The notes beneath the pieces were generated by a model. It did not search any database. It was not told the DNA's origin and saw only the letters and a list, made by a program, of their open reading frames with translations. A stretch of 64,000 nucleotides of DNA from Saccharicrinis sp963665705 (GTDB lineage Bacteria > Bacteroidota > Bacteroidia > Bacteroidales > Marinilabiliaceae). Shown here piece by piece: positions 34,173 through 43,998 of the stretch; within the stretch, counting starts at the first letter, position 1; each line of letters opens with the position of its first letter. Position numbers and translations under genes: made by a program. The DNA lies in assembly GCA_963665705.1 (NCBI GenBank), contig OY762448.1, positions 434,001 through 498,000 of the forward strand, read 5' to 3'.

Positions 34173-36527
34173 ATGAAGAAGAGTAATAACCATGAAACAT
34201 TAGATGTTAACTATTTTATTCGATTTGCTATAAAGCATTGGCTTGTAATTGCTTTATGTTCATTTGTATCTTTGGCTTTTACATACTTAATTAATAAATA
34301 CAGTGTTAGGATTTATGAAGTATCAACCTCTGTAGTGATTAATGAAGAAAGTGGTGGTTTAGCTGATGCATCAGCTCAGTTATTAAATGAATTCGGTTTT
34401 TTTTCAAATAATAAAAGTTTTGCAAATGAATTGTTAGCGCTAAAATCAACTCCATTAATAAGTGAAACAATAGAGAAACTTGATTTCCAAATTTCTTATT
34501 ATGAGCATGATTTATTAACTCAACGGGAATTATATAAATCTTCACCATTTATAATAATACTGGATAAAAATTACCAGCAGCCTATCAGTGCAACTTTTTA
34601 TATTAAAATCATTGATAATTCAACTTGTGAGATTACAATGGATGAGGAAAATGTTGGTATATATAGTTTTGTCTCTAAAAATGTTGTTCAAAGAGTTCCT
34701 AAACTAAAATTTGAAGAACAAGTAGAGTATGATAAATATATTTATTCTGACTACATGAAATTTAAAATTTTATTGAATTCAACTATTGATGTAGAAGAAT
34801 TAAAAGGTAAAAAGTACTCATTTGATATAAATACCAATGGGGCATTAGTAAGAGCTTATAAAAGAAGATTAGTAGTAACTCCACCAGATTTAGAGGCTAC
34901 GGTTGCTCAAATTACATTGAGAACTGAGAATCCGGTAAAAGCAATTGATTTTTTAAATACGCTTACTGAAACATATGTAAATCTGGATCTTGAAAAAAAA
35001 CGGCATACCTCAGTGCGTACCATTGAGTATATTAATGATCAATTAAAAATTGTAGGTGACTCGCTTGAAAGAGCCGAACAAAATTTACAATCATTTAAAA
35101 CAAGAAATGAAGTAACAGATATTTCTATGCAGTCTGGCCAGTTTATTGAAGAAATGAGGGTGTTGGAAGGTCAAAAAGCAATATTAGATGTAAATAAAGA
35201 ATATTATTCATACGTAAAAAACTATTTTAATAAGAATAAAGAGTTTAATGAGTTAATTGCTCCTTCAGCTATGGGGATTAATGATCCAATGTTGAATAGT
35301 TTGATAGAGGAACTAATTAGATTGAATAGTGAGCGTGTTAGTTTTATTGAAAATAATCAGGGAAAAAGTCCTTACTTAAAGAAAATAAATATTCGAATAG
35401 AGAACTTAAGAAAGATGGTGTCTGAAAATATTGCCTATTATGAAGAGACCAATTCTATAAAATTAACAGACTTAAATTCAAGGATAAATAGATTAAATAA
35501 TGAAATAAGAAAGTTACCGGCAACGCAAAGAGTATTAGTAGGTATAGAAAGAAAATTTAATATTAATGATGCTATATATACCTATTTGTTGGAAAAACGT
35601 GCTGAGGCAGAAATAGCAAAGACGTCTTATCAACCCAATACAGAAATAATAGAACCATCTACTATTGTAGGATCAGGACCAATTTCTCCTAAGAAATCAC
35701 TGAATTACATTATTGCACTTTTTTTAGGTGTCATTGTCCCAGTTGGCTTCATAAGGTTAAAAGAATTGACGCAAACAACTTTTTCTAGCGTAATGGAAGC
35801 TGAAAGTCAAATTGAATTACCCGTTTTGTGTAAGATTTCAACCAATGATAAAGGTTATGAAAATGTTGTTGAGAGATATCCACAAGCACGGGTCTCTGAA
35901 AATTTCAGACATTTAAACGTCAGCCTAAAATACTTTTTTAAGGATCACAATTGTAAGACAATTCTTATAAGTTCATCTGTTGGAGGAGAGGGGAAATCTT
36001 TTGTAGCTTTAAATAGTGCAATTACATTTGCAAATTCCGGATTTAAAACAATATTGCTGGCTTTCGATTTAAGAAAAAATCAATTTAGCAACTATTTATC
36101 AGGATATATTGGAAATGAAAAAAAAGCTGGACTAACAGAGTTTATTAGTCAGCAAGCTTCAATTGAAGATGTGATTATTCATACAGAAAACAAGAATTTC
36201 GATGTGGTGTTATCTGGAGAAATTGCACCAAACCCTAATGAGTTAATTTCATCGGAGCAAACAAGTGTGTTGTTTCAATCATTGAAGAAAATGTATGATT
36301 ATATAATTGTTGATACTTCTCCAATAGGTCTAATATCAGACGGATATCATTTAATTAATTATAGTGATTTAAGTGTTATTATATTAAGATTAAAGATATC
36401 TCCAAAATCAGAATTCAAAGCATTACAACAGGACTTAATTAATAAAGAAATTAAATCATGTGTTGTATTGAATGATATTTCAAAACAAAAAAAGGATGGT
36501 TATGGTTATTATGATGATAAAGCCTAA
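34173..36527 (+). CDS. Wzc-like polysaccharide co-polymerase and BY-tyrosine kinase
   Basis: A 784-residue inner-membrane protein that sets chain length and powers export by cycles of autophosphorylation. TM1 at about 20-40, Wzz domain and long coiled-coil region (about 240-470), and TM2 preceded by a Pro-containing segment (ISPKKSLNYIIALFLGVIVP, about 507-526). The cytoplasmic kinase follows with Walker A GGEGKSF (about 604), Walker A' DLRKN (about 632) and Walker B IIVDTSPIG (about 711). The C-terminus holds a short Tyr cluster (Tyr777, 779, 780) that would be autophosphorylated. The Walker A' block reads LLAFDLRKN, with Phe where many kinases have a second acidic residue. Its dephosphorylating partner (Wzb-type) is not in the window. 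Confidence 0.92.
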   Translation: MKKSNNHETLDVNYFIRFAIKHWLVIALCSFVSLAFTYLINKYSVRIYEVSTSVVINEESGGLADASAQLLNEFGFFSNNKSFANELLALKSTPLISETIEKLDFQISYYEHDLLTQRELYKSSPFIIILDKNYQQPISATFYIKIIDNSTCEITMDEENVGIYSFVSKNVVQRVPKLKFEEQVEYDKYIYSDYMKFKILLNSTIDVEELKGKKYSFDINTNGALVRAYKRRLVVTPPDLEATVAQITLRTENPVKAIDFLNTLTETYVNLDLEKKRHTSVRTIEYINDQLKIVGDSLERAEQNLQSFKTRNEVTDISMQSGQFIEEMRVLEGQKAILDVNKEYYSYVKNYFNKNKEFNELIAPSAMGINDPMLNSLIEELIRLNSERVSFIENNQGKSPYLKKINIRIENLRKMVSENIAYYEETNSIKLTDLNSRINRLNNEIRKLPATQRVLVGIERKFNINDAIYTYLLEKRAEAEIAKTSYQPNTEIIEPSTIVGSGPISPKKSLNYIIALFLGVIVPVGFIRLKELTQTTFSSVMEAESQIELPVLCKISTNDKGYENVVERYPQARVSENFRHLNVSLKYFFKDHNCKTILISSSVGGEGKSFVALNSAITFANSGFKTILLAFDLRKNQFSNYLSGYIGNEKKAGLTEFISQQASIEDVIIHTENKNFDVVLSGEIAPNPNELISSEQTSVLFQSLKKMYDYIIVDTSPIGLISDGYHLINYSDLSVIILRLKISPKSEFKALQQDLINKEIKSCVVLNDISKQKKDGYGYYDDKA

Positions 36528-36574
36528 CCATATCTATAATCATTTGTTGAATTGACTATATTGATTTAGTTTGG

Positions 36575-37849
36575 ATGTTTAAAAATAAGTCTTTACCAGA
36601 AACCTTTACATTTTACCTTTACCTTGTTTTAGTATTAGCTCCAATATATTCAATGTTGGTTGAAAAAGCTATAGGTAAAGGTATTGTTCCTGCGTTTTTA
36701 TTTCCAACTATTATTGTTTTTATTTTATTACTGTATCAAAGAGGAGTTCTTAAAATTCCTTTTTATATTGTGGTTTACGGACTATTTGTGACCTATACAA
36801 TTATTTCTGATTATTATTTAGTAAGGTTAGATCTAAATAATGAATTTTTCAGGAAACATTTGGGAATTGCAGGTTTTATAGCGCTGATTATTATTGAAAA
36901 TGTTCAGTTGGAAAAGAAACAATATGCATTGCTTATTAAAATAAGCTTTTGGTTAATTATAGTTGCTTTTATTGTTCAACTACTACAACAATCTATTTCA
37001 CCCTCATTTTTAGCTAAAACATCTGATGCCTCTGATCTTAATACAAACATCAATGGAGTTCGCCTGGAATCAATATATACCTGGGGAGAAAGAATAACTT
37101 ATTTTGGGCTGAGTTTTTTTCCTGTATTATCAATTCTAGTTGACATAGAACTGAAAAAATCGAATAAGAATGCATATCTATTACTTTTTTATGGTTTTGT
37201 ATGTGCCTTACTCAATAAATCAAGGTTTGTTCTTCTTAATTTTTTTATGATTCTTGCCTTAATCCCAATAAATATCAAAATCAATTTAAATATGATTTTA
37301 AAAACTTCTTTAATTATTATTTTAATAATTGGAGGTTTTGTGGTTGCAGCTCCTGTTATTGGTTTTGATACAGAAAAGTTTGTTAATGAACGACTGCTTG
37401 AAAAAAACAGGTCGTTTCAGAGTTCTGGTGCAGGAACACGAGTTTTAGCAGTTAAAATATTTAATAAACTATTTGATAAAAATAAAGTATGGGGTAAAGG
37501 TAATCTACATGCTGTCAGAGTTAAAGGACAAAACGAAAGTAGGGATGTAGAATTAGTTAGAGAATTACATGGTCGTTCTTCGCAAATTCATGTAGGGTAT
37601 CTTTCTTTATTCTATTATTATGGCTATGTGGGTGGAGGTCTGTTTATGCTTTTCCTTTTGGTGCTTACTGTTCGATTGTATAAAGATGCAAAGGCTACTA
37701 AATTTTGGGGAGGAATGGTAGGTTGGTCCATGTTTCTGGTTTCAAACTTAACATTGGTTTATTTCGATATTTTTAACATGGGGATTTTATTGATATTAAT
37801 ATTAAACAAAGCAATTGCAAATAAATTAATTGCTGTGGATGAGAAATAA
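36575..37849 (+). CDS. Wzy-type O-antigen/capsule polymerase
   Basis: A 424-residue membrane protein with about 10-11 hydrophobic helices and a large periplasmic loop (about 270-345). In that loop GAGTRVLAVKIFNKLFDKNKVWGKGN fits the Wzy/ligase pattern R-x(n)-G-x-G that contacts undecaprenyl-linked glycan. Such proteins join repeat units in the periplasm. An O-antigen ligase (WaaL-like) cannot be ruled out by fold, but position between Wzc and Wzx favours polymerase. Its 3' end overlaps the flippase gene by 11 bp. Confidence 0.75.
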   Translation: MFKNKSLPETFTFYLYLVLVLAPIYSMLVEKAIGKGIVPAFLFPTIIVFILLLYQRGVLKIPFYIVVYGLFVTYTIISDYYLVRLDLNNEFFRKHLGIAGFIALIIIENVQLEKKQYALLIKISFWLIIVAFIVQLLQQSISPSFLAKTSDASDLNTNINGVRLESIYTWGERITYFGLSFFPVLSILVDIELKKSNKNAYLLLFYGFVCALLNKSRFVLLNFFMILALIPINIKINLNMILKTSLIIILIIGGFVVAAPVIGFDTEKFVNERLLEKNRSFQSSGAGTRVLAVKIFNKLFDKNKVWGKGNLHAVRVKGQNESRDVELVRELHGRSSQIHVGYLSLFYYYGYVGGGLFMLFLLVLTVRLYKDAKATKFWGGMVGWSMFLVSNLTLVYFDIFNMGILLILILNKAIANKLIAVDEK

Positions 37850-39209
37850 ACTATTTTCGTCATTATACAATAAAATAACTAATGTTATTAATAAAGGTCA
37901 GGAAAGATCGGTAATAGCAAAAAAGAATATAATTGCATCTTTTGGAATAAAGGGTTTAAGTATATTAAATGGCTTCTTATTAGTAAGTGTAACTCTTGAT
38001 TATCTCGATCAAACAAGATATGGTATCTGGTTAACCATCAGTTCTATGTTTGTCTGGATAAGTTTTATGGATGTTGGTTTAGGAAAAGGACTTAGAAATA
38101 AGCTAACAGAAGCAATTTCAAATAAGGATTTATCATTAGCAAGAAAATATGTAAGTACCTCTTATGCCATATTGGGTATTATTCTTACAATAATGCTTAT
38201 TGTTTATCTGATAGTCCATCCTTTTTTAAATTGGTATATAATATTAAATACAGATAAAGAAACTGTTGATAATATTTCATTAGTGGCTTTAGTTGTTTTT
38301 TCGTCATTTTTTGTTCGTTTTTTTCTCCAGATTTTCACTAATATTCTATATGCATACCAACGTTCAGCATTAGCTATTTCATATGGGCCAGTTGGCAATT
38401 TTATTGTATTGATAACCATCTTTATTCTTACAAAGACAGGTTCAGGAACTTTGTTATCATTAGCAATAGTACAATCTTCGATTCCACTATTAATATTGCT
38501 GGTTTCATCAATCTACTTTTTCAGAACAGATTATAAGGCTATCAGTCCAAATTTTAGTTTTGTTGACTTTAAGTATGCAAAAGAAATTTTGTCTTTAGGG
38601 ATTAATTTTTTTCTAATTTCTTTTGGAAGGATTATAAGATATCAATCGGCAAATATATTAATTAGTCAGCTATTCGGACCGGCTCAGGTAACTCCTTATA
38701 ATATTGCTTTTAAGTATTTTGGAGTTTTAAGTATGTTTTTTAGTGTGATCCTGACCCCTATGTGGTCAGCGTTTACCGAAGCCTGGACTTTAAACGATAT
38801 AAATTGGATTAAAGCTTCCATAAAAAAATTAAACAAAGGGATTATTTTTGTTAGTCTATTAGGTGTAGGCTTATTATTAATGTCCAATTATGTATATAAA
38901 ATATGGGTTGGTGATTCAATTCAAATTCCATTTGTTCTTTCTTTTTTAATGCTAATCTATAATATAACATTGTCGTATGGAGGTATTTATTCGTCATTAG
39001 CAAATGGTATTGGGAATGTAAGGTTTCAAATGATTTTATCTGTAATTGGTTCAATAATCTACATTCCAATGGTGTTGTTTTTTGTTCAGTATCTTAAATG
39101 GGGAATAGAAAGCATTATATTATGTACAATATTAACAAATTGGTATGGACCCATTATTGGCCCTTTCCACTTAAGGCATGTTATAAGAAAAAAGTATAAT
39201 CGAAACTGA
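37839..39209 (+). CDS. Wzx-type polysaccharide flippase
   Basis: A 456-residue protein of the MOP/PST superfamily with about 12-14 helices. The start ATG 37839 (MRNKLFSSLYN) lies inside the end of the polymerase gene; the frame also runs back to TTG 37830. Typical features are the early amphipathic segment VIAKKNIIASFGIKGLSILNGFLLVSVTLDYLDQTRYGIWLTISSMF-like region (TRYGIW being the hallmark), VGLGKGLRNKL and, later, FGPAQVTPYNIAFKYFG. It flips undecaprenyl-diphosphate-linked repeat units across the inner membrane. Confidence 0.87.
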   Translation: MRNKLFSSLYNKITNVINKGQERSVIAKKNIIASFGIKGLSILNGFLLVSVTLDYLDQTRYGIWLTISSMFVWISFMDVGLGKGLRNKLTEAISNKDLSLARKYVSTSYAILGIILTIMLIVYLIVHPFLNWYIILNTDKETVDNISLVALVVFSSFFVRFFLQIFTNILYAYQRSALAISYGPVGNFIVLITIFILTKTGSGTLLSLAIVQSSIPLLILLVSSIYFFRTDYKAISPNFSFVDFKYAKEILSLGINFFLISFGRIIRYQSANILISQLFGPAQVTPYNIAFKYFGVLSMFFSVILTPMWSAFTEAWTLNDINWIKASIKKLNKGIIFVSLLGVGLLLMSNYVYKIWVGDSIQIPFVLSFLMLIYNITLSYGGIYSSLANGIGNVRFQMILSVIGSIIYIPMVLFFVQYLKWGIESIILCTILTNWYGPIIGPFHLRHVIRKKYNRN

Positions 39210-39215
39210 TAAAAT

Positions 39216-40478
39216 ATGGATGAAATCAAGGTGCTCTGGTTTACAAATACTCCTTCTTTAGCTATATCTAAACTAAATAAGACCATATTTGGAGGAGGGT
39301 GGATAATGTCGTTGGAAAAGGCAATAAAGGAAAATGCTGAAAATGTTAAGGTTTCAGTTGTTTTTAATAGTGACGAGGATAAGGAATATGAAATTGATGG
39401 TGCAAAATATTACTCGGTTAGTTCCCTTGATGTAAATCGAATTAAAAAGAAGCTTTTTATCAAGAAATATGAACATGATAATGATGAATATCAGCTAAAA
39501 AAGTATTTGAAAATTATTGAAGATGCCAAACCGGATGTGATTCATATACATGGAAGTGAAAAAAATTATGGTTTGATTTCTAAATACGTTGATATTCCTG
39601 TTGTTATGTCAATTCAGGGGTTATTAAGTGTTTATCAATATAAGTTTTTTAGTGGCATTGATGTTGTTAGGCAAGCTAAAATAAAAATTCCAGGAAAGCT
39701 TTATAAATATTACGAATCATATAAGTTGAGAGGTAGTAGAGAACTTAAAATGATTGGTGATATTGACTATTTCTTTGGACGTACTTTTTGGGATAAAGCT
39801 ATTACAAGGTTAATTAGCCCTCGTTCACAATATTTCGTAGTAAATAGAGTAATACGAGATCATTTTTATAATATAAAATGGAAAGGAATTAGGGATAATA
39901 CTAAACCAATTAGAATTGTAACCACAATTAGAGATAATGTTTACAAAGGATTTGAAACTGTATTGGAATCTGCACGAATTTTAAAAGAGAAGAAAATTAA
40001 ATTTGAGTGGAAGATAGCAGGGTCTTCTAATAAGAGTTTTTTGATCAATATGTATGCGAATGAGTTTAATGAGGTGAAAGATTGTGTGGAACTTGTAGGT
40101 TCTTTAAACGAAAAGGATTTATCATCTCTATTATGTGAATCCGATATGTATGTTCAGTCTTCCCGAATTGAAAATAGTCCAAATGGATTGGCTGAAGCAA
40201 TGTTAATAGGAATGCCTTGTATTGCAACAAATGTTGGAGGAACAGGTAGTTATATTTCACAGTACAAAGATGGCATTTTAATACAAGATGGCGATCCCTG
40301 GATTATGGCTTCTACAATTTATGAATTAATAAGTAATGAGGAGTTAGCTTTAAACTTAGGTGCTAATGCTACAATTACAGCTAAAGAAAGGCATGATCCA
40401 AACAACGTAGTACAAGCTATCAGTGCTGCATACAGAGAAATAGTTGATCATTATAACAGGGATGAAAAAGATCAATAA
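39216..40478 (+). CDS. GT4-family glycosyltransferase
   Basis: A 420-residue GT-B enzyme. The N-terminal Rossmann domain (VLWFTNTPSLAIS, DVIHIHGSEKNYG) binds the acceptor. The C-terminal domain has the retaining GT4 pattern: YVQSSRIENSPNGLAEAMLIGMPCIATNVGGTGSYI, with the E-x7-E pair that holds the sugar nucleotide. The WIAGSS strand and KGFETVLESARILKEK are typical of the group. It adds a sugar to the lipid-linked repeat unit on the cytoplasmic face; donor and linkage are unknown. It follows the flippase by 6 bp and overlaps the next gene by one base. Confidence 0.87.
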   Translation: MDEIKVLWFTNTPSLAISKLNKTIFGGGWIMSLEKAIKENAENVKVSVVFNSDEDKEYEIDGAKYYSVSSLDVNRIKKKLFIKKYEHDNDEYQLKKYLKIIEDAKPDVIHIHGSEKNYGLISKYVDIPVVMSIQGLLSVYQYKFFSGIDVVRQAKIKIPGKLYKYYESYKLRGSRELKMIGDIDYFFGRTFWDKAITRLISPRSQYFVVNRVIRDHFYNIKWKGIRDNTKPIRIVTTIRDNVYKGFETVLESARILKEKKIKFEWKIAGSSNKSFLINMYANEFNEVKDCVELVGSLNEKDLSSLLCESDMYVQSSRIENSPNGLAEAMLIGMPCIATNVGGTGSYISQYKDGILIQDGDPWIMASTIYELISNEELALNLGANATITAKERHDPNNVVQAISAAYREIVDHYNRDEKDQ

Positions 40479-41086
40479 TGGCGAATTTCTATCGAAAAGT
40501 TATCAATAGGTTACGATATTTGAAAGATAATTCTTACGATAATTTAATGAGTATTATTTTAAGGATTCACTATAGGAATTATGGGATAAAACTTGGTGAA
40601 AATGTGAAGTTTTTAGGTAATCCTAGTTTTAATATCAGAGGAAATGGAAAGCTCGTAATAAACAATAACTGTAGGTTCAGGTCGCGTCCCAGAAGTAACG
40701 CATTGGGGATTAACCACCCTTGTATTATTACCGTGTTAGGAGATGATATAAGTGTTACGATAGGTGAAAATTGTGGATTTAGCGGGGTGTCGATTACTGC
40801 GGAGATTGGCGTTGAAATTGGTAATAATTTATTATGTGGGGCAAATGTTACTATTGCCGACACTGATTTTCATGTGAAGGATTCAAGAAGTGGAGATCCT
40901 CAAAAAGTTGTTATTAAAGATAATGTGTGGATTGGTATGAATACTGTTGTTTTAAAAGGAGTTACTATTGGTGAAAATACATTGATTGGAGCTAATAGTA
41001 TAGTAACAAAAGATATACCTGAAAATGTTATTGCAACAGGTAGTCCGTGTAAAGTAATTAAACAGATGAAAGATGCTACTCAATAA
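40478..41086 (+). CDS. Hexapeptide-repeat O-acetyltransferase (WbbJ/maltose acetyltransferase-like)
   Basis: A 202-residue left-handed beta-helix protein. Hexapeptide turns run from about residue 35 (VKFLGNPSFNIRGNGKLVI) to 195, with the catalytic His in NVTIADTDFHVKDSRSGDP and the acetyl-CoA-binding coils VVIKDNVWIGMNTVVLKGVTIGENTLIGANSIVT-like segment ending NVIATGSPCKVIK. It O-acetylates a sugar of the repeat unit, using acetyl-CoA, as a soluble trimer. Start and upstream stop share one base, so it is translationally coupled to the GT4 gene. Confidence 0.87.
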   Translation: MANFYRKVINRLRYLKDNSYDNLMSIILRIHYRNYGIKLGENVKFLGNPSFNIRGNGKLVINNNCRFRSRPRSNALGINHPCIITVLGDDISVTIGENCGFSGVSITAEIGVEIGNNLLCGANVTIADTDFHVKDSRSGDPQKVVIKDNVWIGMNTVVLKGVTIGENTLIGANSIVTKDIPENVIATGSPCKVIKQMKDATQ

Positions 41087-41158
41087 ATGCTACATTGTCT
41101 ATTTCCTCAATCTATCAGAAAGAATTATAATATTCTACAATTAGTTGTCTAGCAAAAT

Positions 41159-41722
41159 ATGGCAAGATTATTAGATTATCTTAAAAGTGATTTGTATCGG
41201 TATAGTGGAAAAACTAATTTCAAAGTTTTTATCAAAACTTACATGGTGTTTCGGTTATATCGCCTAATGTTTTGGAATAGATTGACTTGCTATTTGCGAT
41301 CTAATAACATACGTTTCTTTTCTTTTATTGCAAAACGAATATATTACAGGATTTGTCGACGTTGTGGTGTAGAATTACCATTGACTGTCAAGATTGGTTA
41401 TGGTTGTAAAATAAATCATGGTTTTGGTTTGGTGGTTAATTCTAAAACTATATTCGGAAACAATGTTACGTTGATGCATAACCTAACGTTTAGTGATGAA
41501 AAAGGAAAAGCTCCTGTAATTGGAAATAATGTCAGATTTACACCAGGAGCTGTCATTGTTGGAGATGTATATGTTGGTAATGATTCTGTTGTAGGAGCAA
41601 ATTGTGTTGTAACAACTAATATTCCTGAGAACGATATATCAGTAGGCGTACCAAATAGAAATTTAGGCAGAAAATATATTGATAATGTTGATAGATATTA
41701 CTGGGAGGTAAATGAATATTAG
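41159..41722 (+). CDS. Serine acetyltransferase-like hexapeptide acyltransferase (WcaB-like)
   Basis: A 187-residue protein. The helical N-terminus (about 1-75, Arg- and aromatic-rich) is followed by a left-handed beta-helix with KIGYGCKINHGFGLVVNS, where the His of INHG is the catalytic base, and VTLMHNLTF, FTPGAVIVGDVYVGNDSVVGANCVV-like coils, ending VGVPNRNLGRKY. Capsule clusters often carry such SAT-fold enzymes (WcaB and others) that acetylate sugars rather than serine. It is the second acetyltransferase of the cluster, 72 bp after the first. Confidence 0.83.
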   Translation: MARLLDYLKSDLYRYSGKTNFKVFIKTYMVFRLYRLMFWNRLTCYLRSNNIRFFSFIAKRIYYRICRRCGVELPLTVKIGYGCKINHGFGLVVNSKTIFGNNVTLMHNLTFSDEKGKAPVIGNNVRFTPGAVIVGDVYVGNDSVVGANCVVTTNIPENDISVGVPNRNLGRKYIDNVDRYYWEVNEY

Positions 41723-41770
41723 AAATCAAAAATGCTCAAGTTTTATATAGTGTAATTATTAAAAACGATA

Positions 41771-42724
41771 ATGATGGATTCATATAAATACACTTTTACA
41801 ATATTTACACCGGCTTATAAATGTGAAAAAACTATACATCGCGTATTGGAAAGCCTGAAAAGTCAAAGTTTCAAGGATTTTGAATGGATTATAGTTGATG
41901 ATGCTTCTCCAGATAATTTACAGTGTGTTTTAAAAGAGTTAATAAAAGAGATAGATATTGATGTTACCGTACTTAGGCATAAAGTAAACAGAGGAAAACA
42001 TATTGCATGGAATCTTGCCTTAGAACATGCTAAAGGAAAATTTTTTATACCTGCCGATGCCGATGATAGCTTTGTGCCGGAAACATTGGAAGTATTCTTA
42101 AAGCTTTGGAATGATATTCCGGAAAAAGAAAGGAATGAATTTAGTGGGATTAACGTTCTATGTAAAGATCCTTACACAAATGAAATAGTAGGTAATAATT
42201 ATCCAAAGGATCCATTAATAAGCAATAATCTGGAACTTAAGTATGAATATAAGATTGAAGGAGAGAAATGGGGAATGATACGTACCGATGTGTTGAGGAT
42301 GTTTCCATTTCCTGATTTGGATTCAAATCGTGGATCTTATATTTTGAGTTATGCTTGGTTTTCTATTGCCAAATCGGGTCTTAAAGTTATTTGTTACAAT
42401 ATACCTCTTAGAAATTATTATACAGATGATTCTGCATCAATAATTCAAAAAGCAAAAGCTAACCCTAAAAAAAGTTCTAAGACGTTATTTCATTATCTGA
42501 CATGGCATATCAATACTAATTTCTATTATATACTTAGTACCGGTAATTTTAAATTAGTTTTAAAAGATATGTTGAATTTATTCAGAAATGGTTGGCTTGA
42601 AGATAATTCCTCCTTTTCGATATTGAAAAAGTTAAAGGCAACATGGCTAAAAATCATCATTCTTCCGTTGGTTCCGGTTTTCTATTTAATATACCTAACA
42701 ACTTATAATATTTACAAGCAATAA
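41771..42724 (+). CDS. Family 2 glycosyltransferase
   Basis: A 317-residue GT-A inverting enzyme. It begins FTIFTPAYKCEKTIHRVLESLKSQSFKDFEWIIVDDASPDN, the classical GT2 N-terminus with nucleotide-binding Asp residues. NRGKHIAWNLALEHAKGKFFIPADADDSF holds the metal-binding D-x-D. There is a C-terminal hydrophobic segment (about 290-312) that may attach it to the membrane. The two adjacent ATG codons at 41771 and 41774 make the exact start uncertain by one residue. Confidence 0.88.
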   Translation: MMDSYKYTFTIFTPAYKCEKTIHRVLESLKSQSFKDFEWIIVDDASPDNLQCVLKELIKEIDIDVTVLRHKVNRGKHIAWNLALEHAKGKFFIPADADDSFVPETLEVFLKLWNDIPEKERNEFSGINVLCKDPYTNEIVGNNYPKDPLISNNLELKYEYKIEGEKWGMIRTDVLRMFPFPDLDSNRGSYILSYAWFSIAKSGLKVICYNIPLRNYYTDDSASIIQKAKANPKKSSKTLFHYLTWHINTNFYYILSTGNFKLVLKDMLNLFRNGWLEDNSSFSILKKLKATWLKIIILPLVPVFYLIYLTTYNIYKQ

Positions 42725-42798
42725 TTGGTTTAATGTATAATGGTGAATAATACCTGATGTTGATTAGTGCGTATCAACAAAAATAGATTTCAAAAGAT

Positions 42799-43998
42799 AT
42801 GGCTGACAAAAAACATAATATTTATACTCTTGGATTATGCGGATTCCCATACGGTACTGCATCCGTCCAAAAATTAATGTTAATGGCACGAGCTATTGTA
42901 AAAGAAGATGTTTCATTTACAGTAATCAGCCATACTTTTCTAAAAAAGAATGATTTAAATAATATTCTTACTAAGAAAGGAAAAATGAATGGAATCAATT
43001 ATTTTACAACATCACCATATGTATTTTCTCCAAAAAGTAAAATTTTAAAAACTTACGCTAAGACATTAGGTTTTATAAAAGAAGTTTTATGGATTGTCTT
43101 TAGAATTAAAAAGGTTGATGTAATAATCCTTTATTCGTATAAATATCTTTATGTAAGATTTTGGTCTTTTCTATCCAATTTTTTTAATATACCTGTCTAT
43201 TTGATATATTTTGAGTTAAGATCATCTTTCACCATGCCAAAGTCTTATTTAGATAGAATTAATGATGAATTATTGGACAAAAAGTCCTTTAAACATGTAT
43301 CTGGAGTTATCACCATAAGTAACCAATTAATAGAACAAGTTAGAAAATATACCCCTAAAAAGCCATGCTTTATTATTCCTCCTATTGTTGATTTTGAAGC
43401 GTATGATACTATTCCAGTCAGACAACAGGATGCGAAATGTTTTTTGTTTTGTGGATCAGTGGCATATAAAGAAATTATAGATTTTATTATAGATTCATTT
43501 AAGCTTATAGAAAAGAATATTCATGATGCAAAAATCCAGCTGATTATAAATGGGAGTAATGATGATATTGAGGATTATCGAAAACAAGTTGAATTGGATC
43601 AACTTGAAGAAAAAATTTTGATACAAACTGGGCTTTCCAATGAAGAGCTAATTCAAGCATATAAAAGTGCTTATGCCTTGATGATACCATTGAGGAACAC
43701 ACAGCAGGATATTGCAAGATTTCCACAAAAAATAGCAGAATATTGTGCCTCTAAGAGACCAATTATAACTACTCCTTTTGGAGAAATCATTAACTATTTA
43801 GATCAGCAATCTGCATTTTATTGCGAAGATTATAACATTTCTTTATATAGTGAAATGATATTGCATGTATATGAAAATGAAGATTTAGCTAATTTCGTAG
43901 GAGAGAATTCATATAATGCCGGTCGCAAATATTTTAATTATAAATCCTATTCCAACTCTTTATTAGATTTTGTTTTGGTTGATAATAATAAGAAATAA
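42799..43998 (+). CDS. GT4-family glycosyltransferase
   Basis: A 399-residue GT-B enzyme. YTLGLCGFPYGTASVQKLMLMARAI at the N-terminus is the glycine-containing acceptor loop. Later come FLFCGSVAYKEIIDFIIDSF (start of the donor domain), IQTGLSNEELIQAYKSAYALMIPL and FPQKIAEYCASKRPIITTPFGEI, where the usual E-x7-E is shortened to a KxxEY form. It is a probable sugar transferase of the repeat-unit pathway. It overlaps the next gene by one base (stop/start TAATG), so coupled translation is expected. Confidence 0.83.
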   Translation: MADKKHNIYTLGLCGFPYGTASVQKLMLMARAIVKEDVSFTVISHTFLKKNDLNNILTKKGKMNGINYFTTSPYVFSPKSKILKTYAKTLGFIKEVLWIVFRIKKVDVIILYSYKYLYVRFWSFLSNFFNIPVYLIYFELRSSFTMPKSYLDRINDELLDKKSFKHVSGVITISNQLIEQVRKYTPKKPCFIIPPIVDFEAYDTIPVRQQDAKCFLFCGSVAYKEIIDFIIDSFKLIEKNIHDAKIQLIINGSNDDIEDYRKQVELDQLEEKILIQTGLSNEELIQAYKSAYALMIPLRNTQQDIARFPQKIAEYCASKRPIITTPFGEIINYLDQQSAFYCEDYNISLYSEMILHVYENEDLANFVGENSYNAGRKYFNYKSYSNSLLDFVLVDNNKK